64,000 nucleotides of DNA from CAWJKP01 sp963843465. GTDB taxonomy: Bacteria; Planctomycetota; Planctomycetia; Pirellulales; Thermoguttaceae. The notes below the pieces were generated by a model that did not search any database, was not told where the DNA came from, and saw nothing but the letters and a program-made list of their open reading frames with translations. The stretch spans positions 124,001 to 188,000 of the forward strand of contig CAWJKP010000005.1 of NCBI GenBank assembly GCA_963843465.1. Reading direction: 5' to 3'. The position numbers and the translations under genes were made by a program. This document shows positions 45,616 through 54,428 of the stretch, piece by piece. Numbering within the stretch: position 1 is the first letter of the stretch; every line of letters begins with the position of its first letter.

Positions 45616-47115
45616 ATGCCCGCCAAGTACGCGATCCATACCAAGCCCGCCGTGAACCGGCAGCGGCCCGTCGGCAAGCTGGGGATCGTGGACTGGCGGG
45701 AGGACTGTTCCAGTTGCCACAACTGCGTCAAGCGGTCCTGCGTCTACGGCCTCTACCGCGACGAGGCCGACACGCTGCGAGACGAGACCGGCTACCTGGA
45801 CTACGTCTACCAGTGCAAGGGCTGCCTGAGCTGCGTGCAGAACTGCACCAAGAACATCCTTACCCGGGTGGTCAACCCCGAGTTCTCCCGGCTGGGCGAC
45901 GATTACTACACGCCGGAGATCGTGATGATCACCTGGTTCCAGTCGGAGAGCGGGCGGATTCCCGTCTCGGGCTCCGGCTACGGCGGGCCGTTCTCGGGCG
46001 AGGGCTTCGACTCGATGTGGACCGACATGTCGGAGATTGTGCGGCCCACGAGGGACGGGATCCACGGCCGCGAGTACATCAGCACCAGCGTCGACGTAGG
46101 CCGCAAGCTGTCGCACCTGGCCTTTCGCGACGGCCGGCTGGCGGTCCAGCCGCCGCCTTTGGTGGAATTGCCCCTGCCGGTGATCTTCGACCTGGTCGCC
46201 GAACCCTGGCAGCGGGGCGCAGTAGTGCGGGCGATTGCCGAGGCGGCCGCACAGTTGGGCACGCTGGCCGTGTTGCGCCCCGAGCACCTCGCCGCGCTGC
46301 CCGCGCTGCCGCCGGACCACGTGATTCCACTGCTGGACGGTCCGGCGTATGTAGGACGGATTGGTAATCCGTCCAGCAATGAGGTCCGGGGCCTGGACGG
46401 ATTACCAATCCGTCCTACGGGAAAGCCGGCACCTACTCTCTCGCCGCTCCTCGGCGAGGCCCGGCTGGCCGCGGCGCCGATGGTGATGTTGCCCGACGGC
46501 GAGAGCGTGATGGCCGCGCAGGCGGCGATCAAGGCGGAGAACCCTGGGCAGGTGGTGGCCGTCCGCATGGCGGCCTCGCCGGGCTCCGCGCGGCGGAGCG
46601 TGGAGTTGGTCCGCCAGGGGGCCGAGGTGATCCACCTGGTTTTCGACGCCCACGGCCGCGAGGCGGCCCCGGCCCAGCCGCGGCACATGCGGGACGTGAT
46701 CCGCGAGGTCCACCAGGCATTGGTCAAGGACGGCACGCGGGACCAGGCCACGCTCTCTGTCTCCGGCGGCGTGGCCCTGGCCGAGCACCTGGCCAAGGCG
46801 ATCCTCTGTGGGGCCGATTTCGTGGCCATCGACGTGCCGCTGATCCTGGCCCTGGAGTGCCGGCTGTGCGGCGACTGCCGGCAGGGCCTGCCCTGCCAGA
46901 TCGCCCTGGAAGAGGCCGACGTGGCGTATGCGGTCCATCGGCTGGTGAACCTGGTAGGCGCCTGGCACCAGCAGTTGATCGAGGTCTTGGGCGCGATGGG
47001 GATTCGCGAAGTCCGCCGCCTGCGAGGCGAGACGGGACGGGCGATGTTTTTCGAGGACCTGGAGCGGGAAGCGTTCGGCAAGATCTTCGGCAAGCGGAAA
47101 GGTAAGACGGTATGA
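45616..47115 (+). CDS. Ferredoxin plus degenerate glutamate-synthase-like protein
   Basis: A 499-residue protein. The first about 90 residues hold two four-Cys ferredoxin-like motifs (CSSCHNCVKRSC and CKGCLSCVQNC). The rest resembles the FMN domain of archaeal-type glutamate synthase: the C-terminal SGGVALAEHLAKAILCGADF and CRLCGDCRQGLPC match the neighbouring gene's SGG and C-rich segments. The GTGAAP-type FMN phosphate motif of the neighbour is missing, so it is probably a non-catalytic electron-transfer or structural partner. Residues 246-268 come from an in-frame palindrome (46351-46418). The stop overlaps the next ATG. Confidence 0.75.
   Translation: MPAKYAIHTKPAVNRQRPVGKLGIVDWREDCSSCHNCVKRSCVYGLYRDEADTLRDETGYLDYVYQCKGCLSCVQNCTKNILTRVVNPEFSRLGDDYYTPEIVMITWFQSESGRIPVSGSGYGGPFSGEGFDSMWTDMSEIVRPTRDGIHGREYISTSVDVGRKLSHLAFRDGRLAVQPPPLVELPLPVIFDLVAEPWQRGAVVRAIAEAAAQLGTLAVLRPEHLAALPALPPDHVIPLLDGPAYVGRIGNPSSNEVRGLDGLPIRPTGKPAPTLSPLLGEARLAAAPMVMLPDGESVMAAQAAIKAENPGQVVAVRMAASPGSARRSVELVRQGAEVIHLVFDAHGREAAPAQPRHMRDVIREVHQALVKDGTRDQATLSVSGGVALAEHLAKAILCGADFVAIDVPLILALECRLCGDCRQGLPCQIALEEADVAYAVHRLVNLVGAWHQQLIEVLGAMGIREVRRLRGETGRAMFFEDLEREAFGKIFGKRKGKTV
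46351..46418. repeat. In-frame GTAGGACGGATTGGTAATCC palindrome
   Basis: Perfectly inverted 26-base arms (46351-46376 and 46393-46418) with a 16-base centre, read in frame as YVGRIGNPSSNE...GLPIRPTG inside the degenerate glutamate-synthase-like gene. Confidence 0.95.
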
Positions 47116-48656
47116 GCATCAGCCCGCTGGAAGGCCAGGCCCAAACGGCCGACGACTTCCTCACTGAGGCCGACTTCGCCCGGGTGGACCGCGTGGTCCG
47201 TCCGGCCGCGCCCCGATACCGCAACGTGATCGGCAAATACAGCATCCGCCGGGCGGCGACCTGCCAGGCCTGCGGACGCTGCGTCGATACCTGCCGCTAC
47301 GACGTCCACCGCCGGCCGCAAGGCTACGACGCCCTGCTGCGTCCGCTGGACTACCGTTGCGTCGGACCGGCCTGCGCCGACCTCGAAGAGTCGTGCCTGC
47401 ACGTCTGTCCCCGCGGCGCCCTGTCGATCGCCGACAACCCGGCCTTCGAGACCCTGGGCGACTGCCGCTGGACGCCCGACTTGTTGGCGAGCAACTGGAT
47501 GATGGCCGAGACGGGCCACGCCCCCGGCAGCCACCTGGAGCAGGAGGTCGGCGGTTCCGGCGGCGGCTTCGACCGCATCCGTTTTTGCTACCCGGCGGCG
47601 CCGCCCAAGGACCTTCGCCGCGAAGACATTTCCACGAAGCTCTTGTTGAACCGCCGCGACCCTTCGCGGCCGCGGATCACGATCGACGTTCCTTGGTACG
47701 GCGGCGGGATGTCGTTCGGCTCGACGAATATCCGCGTCTTGTTGGGCAAGGCCCGAGTGGCCAAGGCATTCAACGGCTTTACCTGCACCGGGGAGGGTGG
47801 CTATCCCGAGCGATTCACGCCTTACAAGGACCACGTGATCACCCAGGTGGCGACGGGGTTGTTCGGCGTCCGCGAGGAGACCATCCAGCGGGCGAGGATC
47901 GTGGAGTTCAAGTACGCCCAAGGGGCCAAGCCGGGACTGGGCGGGCACCTGCTGGGCGACAAGAACACGCCCAGCGTGGCGGCCATGCGCGAGACGGTGG
48001 TCGGCGTGTCGCTCTTCTCGCCCTTCCCCTTCCATAGCGTCTATTCGGTCGAAGACCACAAGAAGCACCTGGACTGGATCGCCCACGTCAATCCCCAGGC
48101 CCTGTTGTCGGCCAAGGTCTCCACGCCGGTCGACGTGGACATGGTGGCCGTGGGCATCTACTACGCGGGCGGGCACATCGTCCACCTCGACGGCAGTTAC
48201 GGCGGCACCGGTGCGGCCCCCAACATCGCCAAGAAGAACATCGCCATGCCCATCGAGTACGCCGTGGGCCGCGTCCACCAGTTCCTCGTTGACGAGGGCA
48301 TCCGCGACCAGGTCACCGTGATCGCCAGCGGCGGCATCCGCACGCCCTATGACGTGGCCAAGGCAATCGCCCTGGGGGCCGACGGCTGCGTGATCGGCAC
48401 CGCCGAGCTGGTGGCCGTGGACTGCATCCGCTGCGGCTGCTGCGAGAGCGGCCGGGGCTGCGCCCGGGGCATCGCCACCACCGACCCCGAGCTGCTGCAG
48501 ATGGTCACCGTCGAGTGGTGTACCCAGCGGCTGGTGAACCTCTACAGTGCCTGGCGGGAGGTGCTGGTCGAGATCCTCTACCGCCTCGGTCTGGACTCCG
48601 TCGCCGCGCTGCGAGGCCGGAGCGACCTGATGGAGCATTTGGACTACGAGAGATGA
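47112..48656 (+). CDS. Archaeal-type glutamate synthase FMN subunit
   Basis: A 514-residue protein. An N-terminal ferredoxin region (CQACGRCVDTC and the Cys-rich CVGPACADLEESCLHVC) is followed by the glutamate-synthase barrel: GGMSFGSTNIRVLLGKARVA, the FMN motif LDGSYGGTGAAPN and SGGIRTPYDVAKAIALGADG. The [3Fe-4S]-type cluster Cys are in CIRCGCCESGRGC. It should aminate 2-oxoglutarate with ammonia or with ammonia channelled from the glutaminase subunit encoded next. Electrons would come from the Hdr/Nuo proteins of the block. Starts by ATGA overlap with the preceding gene. Confidence 0.88.
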   Translation: MSISPLEGQAQTADDFLTEADFARVDRVVRPAAPRYRNVIGKYSIRRAATCQACGRCVDTCRYDVHRRPQGYDALLRPLDYRCVGPACADLEESCLHVCPRGALSIADNPAFETLGDCRWTPDLLASNWMMAETGHAPGSHLEQEVGGSGGGFDRIRFCYPAAPPKDLRREDISTKLLLNRRDPSRPRITIDVPWYGGGMSFGSTNIRVLLGKARVAKAFNGFTCTGEGGYPERFTPYKDHVITQVATGLFGVREETIQRARIVEFKYAQGAKPGLGGHLLGDKNTPSVAAMRETVVGVSLFSPFPFHSVYSVEDHKKHLDWIAHVNPQALLSAKVSTPVDVDMVAVGIYYAGGHIVHLDGSYGGTGAAPNIAKKNIAMPIEYAVGRVHQFLVDEGIRDQVTVIASGGIRTPYDVAKAIALGADGCVIGTAELVAVDCIRCGCCESGRGCARGIATTDPELLQMVTVEWCTQRLVNLYSAWREVLVEILYRLGLDSVAALRGRSDLMEHLDYER

Positions 48657-48706
48657 GGGATAAGGGATAAAGGGATGAGGGATTCGAGATTTGAGATTTC
48701 GGATGA

Positions 48707-48728
48707 GTTAGCCCCGGCGGCCACGCCG
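48707..48728. repeat. Single arm GTTAGCCCCGGCGGCCACGC
   Basis: One arm of the palindrome family seen in the GYF gene and near 58381, in the 130-base gap before the glutaminase gene. The preceding bases repeat GGGATAAG/GGGATGAG and GAGATTTGAGATTT, a low-complexity spacer also found (inverted) near 59680. Confidence 0.7.
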
Positions 48729-48788
48729 GGGGAGCACCAGCGGTAAAGCTGGCTACGCCGAGGGGCAGCCACGAGATTACGTCGAACC

Positions 48789-51596
48789 ATGAAGACGAGT
48801 TCCATCAACGACGCCGCACGCATCGAGGCGATCCTGCGCTCGCGGACCGATCTGCGGCCGGAGGGGCCCTGGCAGTTCCGCTCGCCGGAGGCGGAAGGGG
48901 GCTGCGGCGTGACCGGTTTCGCCGCGACGATCCCCGTCGGCGGCAAACACATCTACGAGCCCTCGATCCAGATGCGCAACCGCGGCAACGGCAAGGGCGG
49001 CGGGATCGCGGCCTGCGGGCTGGTGGCGGAAGACCTGGGCGTGTCGCAGAAAGTGCTCGACGAGGACTATATCCTCCAGGTGGCCCTGTTGGATCCGTCC
49101 GCCCGCGAGGAGGTGGAGAAGGAGTGCATCGAGCCCTTCTTCCAGATCGACCAGGGCGGCCTGATCCCCACGGTCGACGACTACCGCGACGTGGAGTTGC
49201 TGGAGGTCCGCCCACCGGACGTGGCCCGCTACTTCGTCCGCGTCAAGCCCGGCGTGCTGGCGCGATTTGCCGAGGAGAAGGGCCTTGCGGGGCTTGCCGA
49301 GCGGGACGTCGAGGACGAGTTCGTCTCGCAGAACTCGATCCAGTTGAACAAGCGGTTCTACGCCTCGCTGGGCGACAAGCGGGCCTTCGTGCTCTCGCAC
49401 GCCAGGAACCTGATCATCGTGAAGATCGTGGGCTATGCCGAAGCGGCCGTACAGTATTACCACATGCCGGACATGAGGGCCCATGTCTGGATCGCCCACC
49501 AGCGTTATCCGACCAAGGGCCGCGTCTGGCATCCCGGCGGCGCCCATCCTTTCATCGGTCTGAACGAGGCGTTGGTCCACAACGGCGACTTTGCCAACTA
49601 CCACTCGGTGACCGAGTACCTGGCCGGCCGCAACATCTTCCCGCAGTTCCTCACCGACACCGAGGTTTCGGTGCTCTTGTTCGATCTCTGGAACCGCATT
49701 TACGGCTACCCGGTGGAATACATCATCGAGGCCCTGGCCCCGACCACGGAGATGGATTTCGACCAACTGCCGGCCCAGAAGCAGGCGATCTACCGCCAGA
49801 TCCAGGCGGCCCACATCCACGCCTCGCCCGACGGCCCCTGGTTCTTCATCATCGCCCGCAGCCTGGCCGAGACGAAGGAGTTCCAACTGCTGGGCATCAC
49901 CGACACGGCCATGCTGCGTCCGCAGGTCTTCGCCCTCCAGGAGGGTGAGGTCTCGATCGGGCTGATCTGCTCGGAGAAACAGGCCATCGACGCCACCCTG
50001 GCCAGCCTGGCCGCCGACGACCCGCGGTTCACCCCCGTGGCCGACATGTACTGGAACGCCCGCGGCGGCAGCCACACCGACGGCGGCGCCTTCCTGCTGA
50101 CGGTTTCGCCACTAGCCGCCGGCTCCAATGCGGCCGGCGTTGCCGCGGGTGCCACTGGCTCTGCCAGTGCTTTTGGCGGCTCGGGGAACGGCACTGGCAA
50201 AGCCAGTGGCACCCGCGCGTCGCCCAACGGCCACGCCCGCTACGCGTTGCGCGTGACCGACAAGTTCGGCAAGGCCGTTGCCACGCCCTCGGGCCAGTTG
50301 CACTGCAACCTCTCGCTGCCGCCGATAGGCCCGGCGACCGCCCAAAGTACTCCTCACGCTCCGCGTGAGGGTGTGCGTCACGCGGAGCGTGACGAGTACC
50401 ATCCCGGCGACCTGGCGGCCATCGTCGCGGCCATCGCGGCCGGCTACCCCGAAGCCGCCTTCCGGCTCCTCGAGAGCTGGCTGGCCGAGCCGGGTTACGA
50501 CCGGTTCCGCGTGCTGGTCCAGCAATGGGCCAACCGCACGGCCGAGAAGTCCCCCGCGCTGGGCATCGAGGCCCTCACGCTGGGCATCGACCGCCGCTAT
50601 CCCACCTTCGACAAGAAGCGAAGCTCCATCCTGACCATTCTTCGTCAGGGCCTGGAACGGATCTTCAGCCGGCAGCCGCTGGTGGACCAGCAGGCCGGCG
50701 GGACGCACTGCCGCGTGACGTGGGACACGCGCGGGCTGCTGCGGGCGCCGCAGGGCGCGGAGGAGGTGCTGTTGATCGACGCCCGGCGGTTCGCCGCCGA
50801 GGGCCCGGATTGCGACGCGGTGCTGGCGGTCAAGGCTTTTGGGCTCGGCTGGCGGCGGCTGGTGCACTACAACACCCGCGGCACCCGCTTCCACGCCGCC
50901 GGCTTCGGCCCGCAGACCGACGGCCTGCGGATCGACTGCTACGACAACCCGGGCGACTACCTGGGCTCCGGCATGGACGGCCTGGAGGTCCACGTCCACG
51001 GCAACGCCCAGGACCAGCTCTGCCAGATCACCAAGCGGGGCAAGCTGGTGGTCCACGGCGACGTCGGCCAGACTTTCCTCTATGGGGCCAAGGGCGGCGA
51101 GTTCTATGTGCTGGGCAACGCCGCCGGCCGGCCGATGATCAACGCCGTGGGTGCGCCCCGCGTGATCATCAACGGCACGGCCCTGGACTTCCTGGCCGAG
51201 TCGTTCATGGCCGGCGATCCTCGCACGGGCGGCGGATTTGCCGTCGTCAACGGCCTGAAGTTCGACCACCAGGGCCGGCTGGTGCCCTTGGAAACGCCCT
51301 ATCCCGGCAGCAACCTGCTCTCGCTGGCCTCGGGCGGGGCGATCTACGTCCGCGATCCGCACCGCCGCCTGGTCGACGAGCAGCTCAACGGCGGGGCCTA
51401 CCGACCGCTGGGCGCCGTCGATTGGAAGATTATCCGTCCCTATCTCGAAGAGAACCAGCGGCTGTTCGACGTACAGATTGAGCGCGACCTGTTGACCGTC
51501 GACGGCGTGGTCCGCTCGCCGCCGGAGGTCTACCGCAAGGTGATGCCCCGCAAGGACGCCGAAGCCGAAGCGGAGTTGGAGGGAATGGGAGAATAG
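48789..51596 (+). CDS. Glutaminase plus GXGXG subunit of glutamate synthase
   Basis: A 935-residue protein. Residues 39-400 form a class II glutamine amidotransferase; Cys39 in EGGCGVTGFAATI would be the N-terminal nucleophile after removal of a 38-residue leader, as in E. coli GltB. The motif AHQRYPTKGRVWHPGGAHPF follows. The last about 280 residues are the GXGXG structural domain (CYDNPGDYLGSGMDGLEVHV, GDVGQTFLYGAKGGEFYVLG). Two in-frame palindromes lie in the linker (50145-50216 and 50347-50399). Together with the FMN subunit this rebuilds a split large glutamate-synthase subunit; the NADPH-dependent small subunit is absent. Confidence 0.88.
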   Translation: MKTSSINDAARIEAILRSRTDLRPEGPWQFRSPEAEGGCGVTGFAATIPVGGKHIYEPSIQMRNRGNGKGGGIAACGLVAEDLGVSQKVLDEDYILQVALLDPSAREEVEKECIEPFFQIDQGGLIPTVDDYRDVELLEVRPPDVARYFVRVKPGVLARFAEEKGLAGLAERDVEDEFVSQNSIQLNKRFYASLGDKRAFVLSHARNLIIVKIVGYAEAAVQYYHMPDMRAHVWIAHQRYPTKGRVWHPGGAHPFIGLNEALVHNGDFANYHSVTEYLAGRNIFPQFLTDTEVSVLLFDLWNRIYGYPVEYIIEALAPTTEMDFDQLPAQKQAIYRQIQAAHIHASPDGPWFFIIARSLAETKEFQLLGITDTAMLRPQVFALQEGEVSIGLICSEKQAIDATLASLAADDPRFTPVADMYWNARGGSHTDGGAFLLTVSPLAAGSNAAGVAAGATGSASAFGGSGNGTGKASGTRASPNGHARYALRVTDKFGKAVATPSGQLHCNLSLPPIGPATAQSTPHAPREGVRHAERDEYHPGDLAAIVAAIAAGYPEAAFRLLESWLAEPGYDRFRVLVQQWANRTAEKSPALGIEALTLGIDRRYPTFDKKRSSILTILRQGLERIFSRQPLVDQQAGGTHCRVTWDTRGLLRAPQGAEEVLLIDARRFAAEGPDCDAVLAVKAFGLGWRRLVHYNTRGTRFHAAGFGPQTDGLRIDCYDNPGDYLGSGMDGLEVHVHGNAQDQLCQITKRGKLVVHGDVGQTFLYGAKGGEFYVLGNAAGRPMINAVGAPRVIINGTALDFLAESFMAGDPRTGGGFAVVNGLKFDHQGRLVPLETPYPGSNLLSLASGGAIYVRDPHRRLVDEQLNGGAYRPLGAVDWKIIRPYLEENQRLFDVQIERDLLTVDGVVRSPPEVYRKVMPRKDAEAEAELEGMGE
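50145..50216. repeat. In-frame GCCACTGGCTCTGCCAGTGC pair
   Basis: 26-base arms (50145-50170 and 50191-50216), inverted with one mismatch, total 72 bases or 24 codons. Adds a Gly/Ala/Ser-rich linker to the glutaminase-GXGXG protein. Confidence 0.9.
50347..50399. repeat. In-frame GTACTCCTCACGCTCCGCGT palindrome
   Basis: GTACTCCTCACGCTCCGCGT arms run 50347-50370 and 50378-50399. The same family forms the amplified block in hdrB at 53192. It lies in the glutaminase protein's linker. Confidence 0.88.
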
Positions 51597-51604
51597 TCGG
51601 AGCC

Positions 51605-51775
51605 CTAGGGTGGGACAAGTTGTAGGGTGGGACAGGTTGTAGGGTGGGACAAGTTGTAGGGTGGGACAAGTTGTAGGGTGGGACAAGTTGTAGGGTGGGA
51701 CAAGTTGTAGGGTGGGACAAGTTGTAGGGTGGGACAAGTTGTAGGGTGGGACAAGTTGTAGGGTGGGACAAGTTG
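51605..51775. repeat. Ten tandem 17-bp units, arm of the GTAGGGTGGGAC element
   Basis: Ten copies of TAGGGTGGGACAAGTTG at exact 17-base spacing from 51606, one with a single change (CAGG for CAAG). They lead directly into the full element at 51775-51875, whose first arm is an eleventh copy. The unit is the element's terminal arm plus AAGTT. There are no spacers. Confidence 0.95.
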
Positions 51776-51875
51776 TAGGGTGGGACAAGGCCGCGTGAGC
51801 GGCCGCCGGCCCACCGGCAGCGAGCAGCAGGGTTGGTGGGCCGGCGCTCGCTTACGCGAGCTGGTCCCACCCTAC
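51775..51875. repeat. GTAGGGTGGGAC palindromic element, copy 5
   Basis: The complete element with GCCGGCCCACC/GGTGGGCCGGC arms and an end GTCCCACCCTAC. It lies between the glutaminase gene and hdrC. Confidence 0.93.
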
Positions 51876-51907
51876 ATGAATGAGCAAGGGAAAGAAAGGA
51901 CAAACGC

Positions 51908-52468
51908 ATGACAGACCGCGTTGAGTGCATCGGCGGCGACTTCTGCCAAGAAGTCCAAAGCCGTAGCGGCACGCTGGTGAGCGTTTGCCTCCAGTGCCAC
52001 AAGTGTTCCACCGGCTGCCCCGTCGGCCCGGAGATGGACCTGCTCTCAAGCCAGGTGATGCGGCTGGTGCAACTGGGGATGGCCGACGAGGTGCTCTCGT
52101 CGCGGGCGATCTGGCTCTGCGCGTCGTGCGAGGCCTGCACCACCCGCTGCCCGATGAGCATCGACATCGCGGCCGTGATGGACAGCCTGCGGATCATGGC
52201 CGTCGAGCGCGCGGCGGACCTGCCGGACCGGCACATGGAGCAGTTCAACCGCTCGTTCCTGGGGAGCGTGCGGCGGCACGGCCGGGTCTACGAGCTGGGG
52301 ATGATGACCGCCTACAAGCTTCGCAGCGGCGACCTGATGAGCGACGTCGGCAAGGTGCCGCAGATGTTGGCCAAAGGAAAGCTCTCCCTGCTGCCCCACC
52401 GCAGCCGCGCGGCGGGCGAGGTGCGGGAGATCTTCCGCCGGGCGCAGCAGGAGGATCGTCCATCGTGA
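51908..52468 (+). CDS. hdrC: Heterodisulfide reductase-like subunit C
   Basis: A 186-residue iron-sulfur protein with two [4Fe-4S] motifs, CLQCHKCSTGCP (about residue 27) and CASCEACTTRCP (about 76), as in HdrC, which joins HdrA to HdrB. The stop overlaps the hdrB start (GTGA). In heterodisulfide-reductase-type complexes HdrBC receives electrons at a high-potential site; the disulfide acceptor here is unknown. Confidence 0.93.
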   Translation: MTDRVECIGGDFCQEVQSRSGTLVSVCLQCHKCSTGCPVGPEMDLLSSQVMRLVQLGMADEVLSSRAIWLCASCEACTTRCPMSIDIAAVMDSLRIMAVERAADLPDRHMEQFNRSFLGSVRRHGRVYELGMMTAYKLRSGDLMSDVGKVPQMLAKGKLSLLPHRSRAAGEVREIFRRAQQEDRPS

Positions 52469-53502
52469 AGTACGCCTTCTTTCCCGGGTGCAGCCTGGAA
52501 TCGACCGCCTGGGACTTCGAGCACTCGACGCGGGCCGTCTGCCGCGCCCTGGAGATCGAGCTTTGCGACATTCCCGATTGGGTCTGCTGCGGCTCCACGC
52601 CCGCCCACAGCAGCAATGCCTCGCTGGCCGTGGCCCTGCCGGTGTTCAATCTGCAAAAGGCCCAGGCCCTGGGCCGGCCCGTGATGACCGCCTGCGCCTC
52701 CTGCTACGCCCGGCTGCGGACCGCCAACCACAAGGTCCGGCACGAGCCCGACCAGCGCCAACGGGCCGAGCGGATCACCGGCCAGCCCTATGACGGCTCG
52801 GTCGAGGTGCGGCACGTGGTCGACGTGCTGGTCAACGACTACGGCGTCCCGCAGATCCGTGGGCGAATCAAGCGTCCGCTGGCCGGGTTGCGGGTGGCCT
52901 GCTACTACGGCTGCCTGCTCAGCCGGCCGCCGGAGGTCGTGGCCTTCGACGATCCCGAGCATCCCACGGCGATGGACGACCTGGTTGCGGCGACGGGGGC
53001 CGAGCCCGTCGAGTGGCCCTATAAGACCGAATGTTGCGGGGCCAGTCTCTCGATGACCGATTCCTCGGTCGTCGGCCGGCTGGGCTACAAGCTGATCGCG
53101 ATGGCTCGCCGGGCGGGCGCCCATTGCCTGGCGGTGGCCTGTCCCTTGTGCCAAGTGAACCTCGACCTGCGCCAGGCCGACGCCGCCCGTTGTACTCGTC
53201 ACGCTCCGCGTGACGCAGATCCTCACGCGGAGCGTGAGGAGTACGCAGGCGACGCAGATCCTCACGCGGAGCGTGAGGAGTACGCAGGCGACGCAGATCC
53301 TCACGCGGAGCGTGAGGAGTACGCCGGGCGTCAGGGCGAGTTGCCGCCGACGCCCGTGCTCTACATCACCCAGCTTCTCGGCCTGGCCCTGGGACTGCCG
53401 ACCGGCGAGCTGGGACTGAAGGCCCTGAGCGTCAGCGCCGACCCCCTCTTGCATGCCTGCTACGCGGGCGGATGCGGCTGCGACTGTGGAGGCACGTCAT
53501 GA
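52465..53502 (+). CDS. hdrB: Heterodisulfide reductase-like subunit B
   Basis: A 345-residue protein starting GTG. Two CCG domains (WVCCGSTPAHSSN with CASCYARL; ECCGASLSMTD with CPLCQVNLD) carry the noncubane [4Fe-4S] clusters of HdrB. Residues 243-286 are encoded by an amplified palindromic element (53192-53322), just after the second CCG domain and before the helix TPVLYITQLLGLALGLPTGE. The inserted loop is repeated DADPHAEREEYAG. The stop overlaps the next ATG (ATGA). Confidence 0.93.
   Translation: MKYAFFPGCSLESTAWDFEHSTRAVCRALEIELCDIPDWVCCGSTPAHSSNASLAVALPVFNLQKAQALGRPVMTACASCYARLRTANHKVRHEPDQRQRAERITGQPYDGSVEVRHVVDVLVNDYGVPQIRGRIKRPLAGLRVACYYGCLLSRPPEVVAFDDPEHPTAMDDLVAATGAEPVEWPYKTECCGASLSMTDSSVVGRLGYKLIAMARRAGAHCLAVACPLCQVNLDLRQADAARCTRHAPRDADPHAEREEYAGDADPHAEREEYAGDADPHAEREEYAGRQGELPPTPVLYITQLLGLALGLPTGELGLKALSVSADPLLHACYAGGCGCDCGGTS
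53192..53322. repeat. In-frame GTACTCGTCACGC element, one arm amplified threefold
   Basis: Left arm at 53192-53214, then the inverted arm with its flank in three tandem copies (53206-53244, 53245-53283 and 53284-53322; 39-base period, unit containing GATCCTCACGCGGAGCGTGA). 39 bases equal 13 codons, so hdrB keeps its frame. Confidence 0.95.
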
Positions 53503-54428
53503 GCAACGGAAACGGAAATGGCAACGGCGACGAACTGACCGTCGGCGACGGCAACGGCGACGGCCGTGAGCCCTGTGGGGCCGTGCTGGTCTGCGGCGGC
53601 GGCGTGGCCGGCATCCAGGCCTCGTTGGACTTGTCGGCGGCCGGGTTCCGCGTCTACCTGGTGGAAGAGAGCCCGACGATCGGCGGCAGCATGGCCCGGC
53701 TGGACAAGACCTTTCCCACCGGCGACTGCGCCACCTGCATCATCTCGCCCAAGCTGGTCGAGTGTACGAGGGACTACAACATCGACGTGCTGACCATGGC
53801 CGACGTGACGAAGCTCGAAGGCGAGCCGGGGCACTTCAAGGCCGAGATCCGCAAGCGTCCGCGGGGCGTCAATCTCCAGAAGTGTACCGGCTGCGGCGAC
53901 TGCTGGTCAGCCTGCCCGGTCCGCAATACGGCGGAGACTCCTCCACCGCTGGTGCCGAGCGAGCCGCTTCCGGCGGCCGAGGCCGCCCGGGTCAATGAGA
54001 TCCTGGACCGGCTCGAGGGTGATCCCGGGCGGATGATGCCCATCCTCCAGGAAATCAACCAGATCTACGGTTATCTTCCGCGCCTGGTCCTGGAGCACCT
54101 CGCCTGCCGGTGGCAGATGCGGCCTGCCGAGATCCTGCGGGTGGCCAGCTTCTACGACCGTTTCTCCTTGGAGCCCCTCGGTCGTCACGTGGTGGAGGCC
54201 TGCGAGGGAACGTCGTGTCACTCGCGCGGGTCGAGGGACTTGCGGGAGCGGCTGGAAGAAGAGATCGGCGTCGAGCCGGGCAAGACCGACGCCTCGGGTC
54301 GCTTCACGCTCCGCACGGTCCGCTGCCTGGGACTGTGTGCCTTGTCGCCGGCCATGAAAATCGACGGTCAGAGCTTCGGCCGCGTCGATATCGACCGCGT
54401 CGGGGATTTCCTGGAGCAATTCGTATGA
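53499..54428 (+). CDS. HdrA N-terminal half fused to NuoE
   Basis: A 309-residue fusion. The HdrA part has the FAD Rossmann motif GGGVAGIQASLDLSAAG (about residue 31), the cluster segment TGDCATCIISPKLVEC (about 76) and a ferredoxin motif KCTGCGDCWSACPV (about 128). It ends there, lacking the rest of HdrA. From about residue 155 follows a NuoE thioredoxin-like [2Fe-2S] domain (LQEINQIYGYLPRLVLEHLA, CEGTSC, CLGLCALSPAMKIDG). The missing HdrA half is in the nuoG-type gene two positions downstream. The stop overlaps nuoF (ATGA). Confidence 0.88.
   Translation: MSNGNGNGNGDELTVGDGNGDGREPCGAVLVCGGGVAGIQASLDLSAAGFRVYLVEESPTIGGSMARLDKTFPTGDCATCIISPKLVECTRDYNIDVLTMADVTKLEGEPGHFKAEIRKRPRGVNLQKCTGCGDCWSACPVRNTAETPPPLVPSEPLPAAEAARVNEILDRLEGDPGRMMPILQEINQIYGYLPRLVLEHLACRWQMRPAEILRVASFYDRFSLEPLGRHVVEACEGTSCHSRGSRDLRERLEEEIGVEPGKTDASGRFTLRTVRCLGLCALSPAMKIDGQSFGRVDIDRVGDFLEQFV

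Noticed and set aside
45978..48638. 886-codon minus-strand frame
   Set aside because: Antisense of two iron-sulfur genes with clear Cys motifs.
51605..51775. Possible CRISPR array (regular short repeats)
   Set aside because: Units are contiguous 17-bp copies with no unique spacers and no cas genes nearby.
53192..53322. Possible CRISPR-like repeats in hdrB
   Set aside because: The frame continues and the repeats are one arm of a dispersed palindrome.
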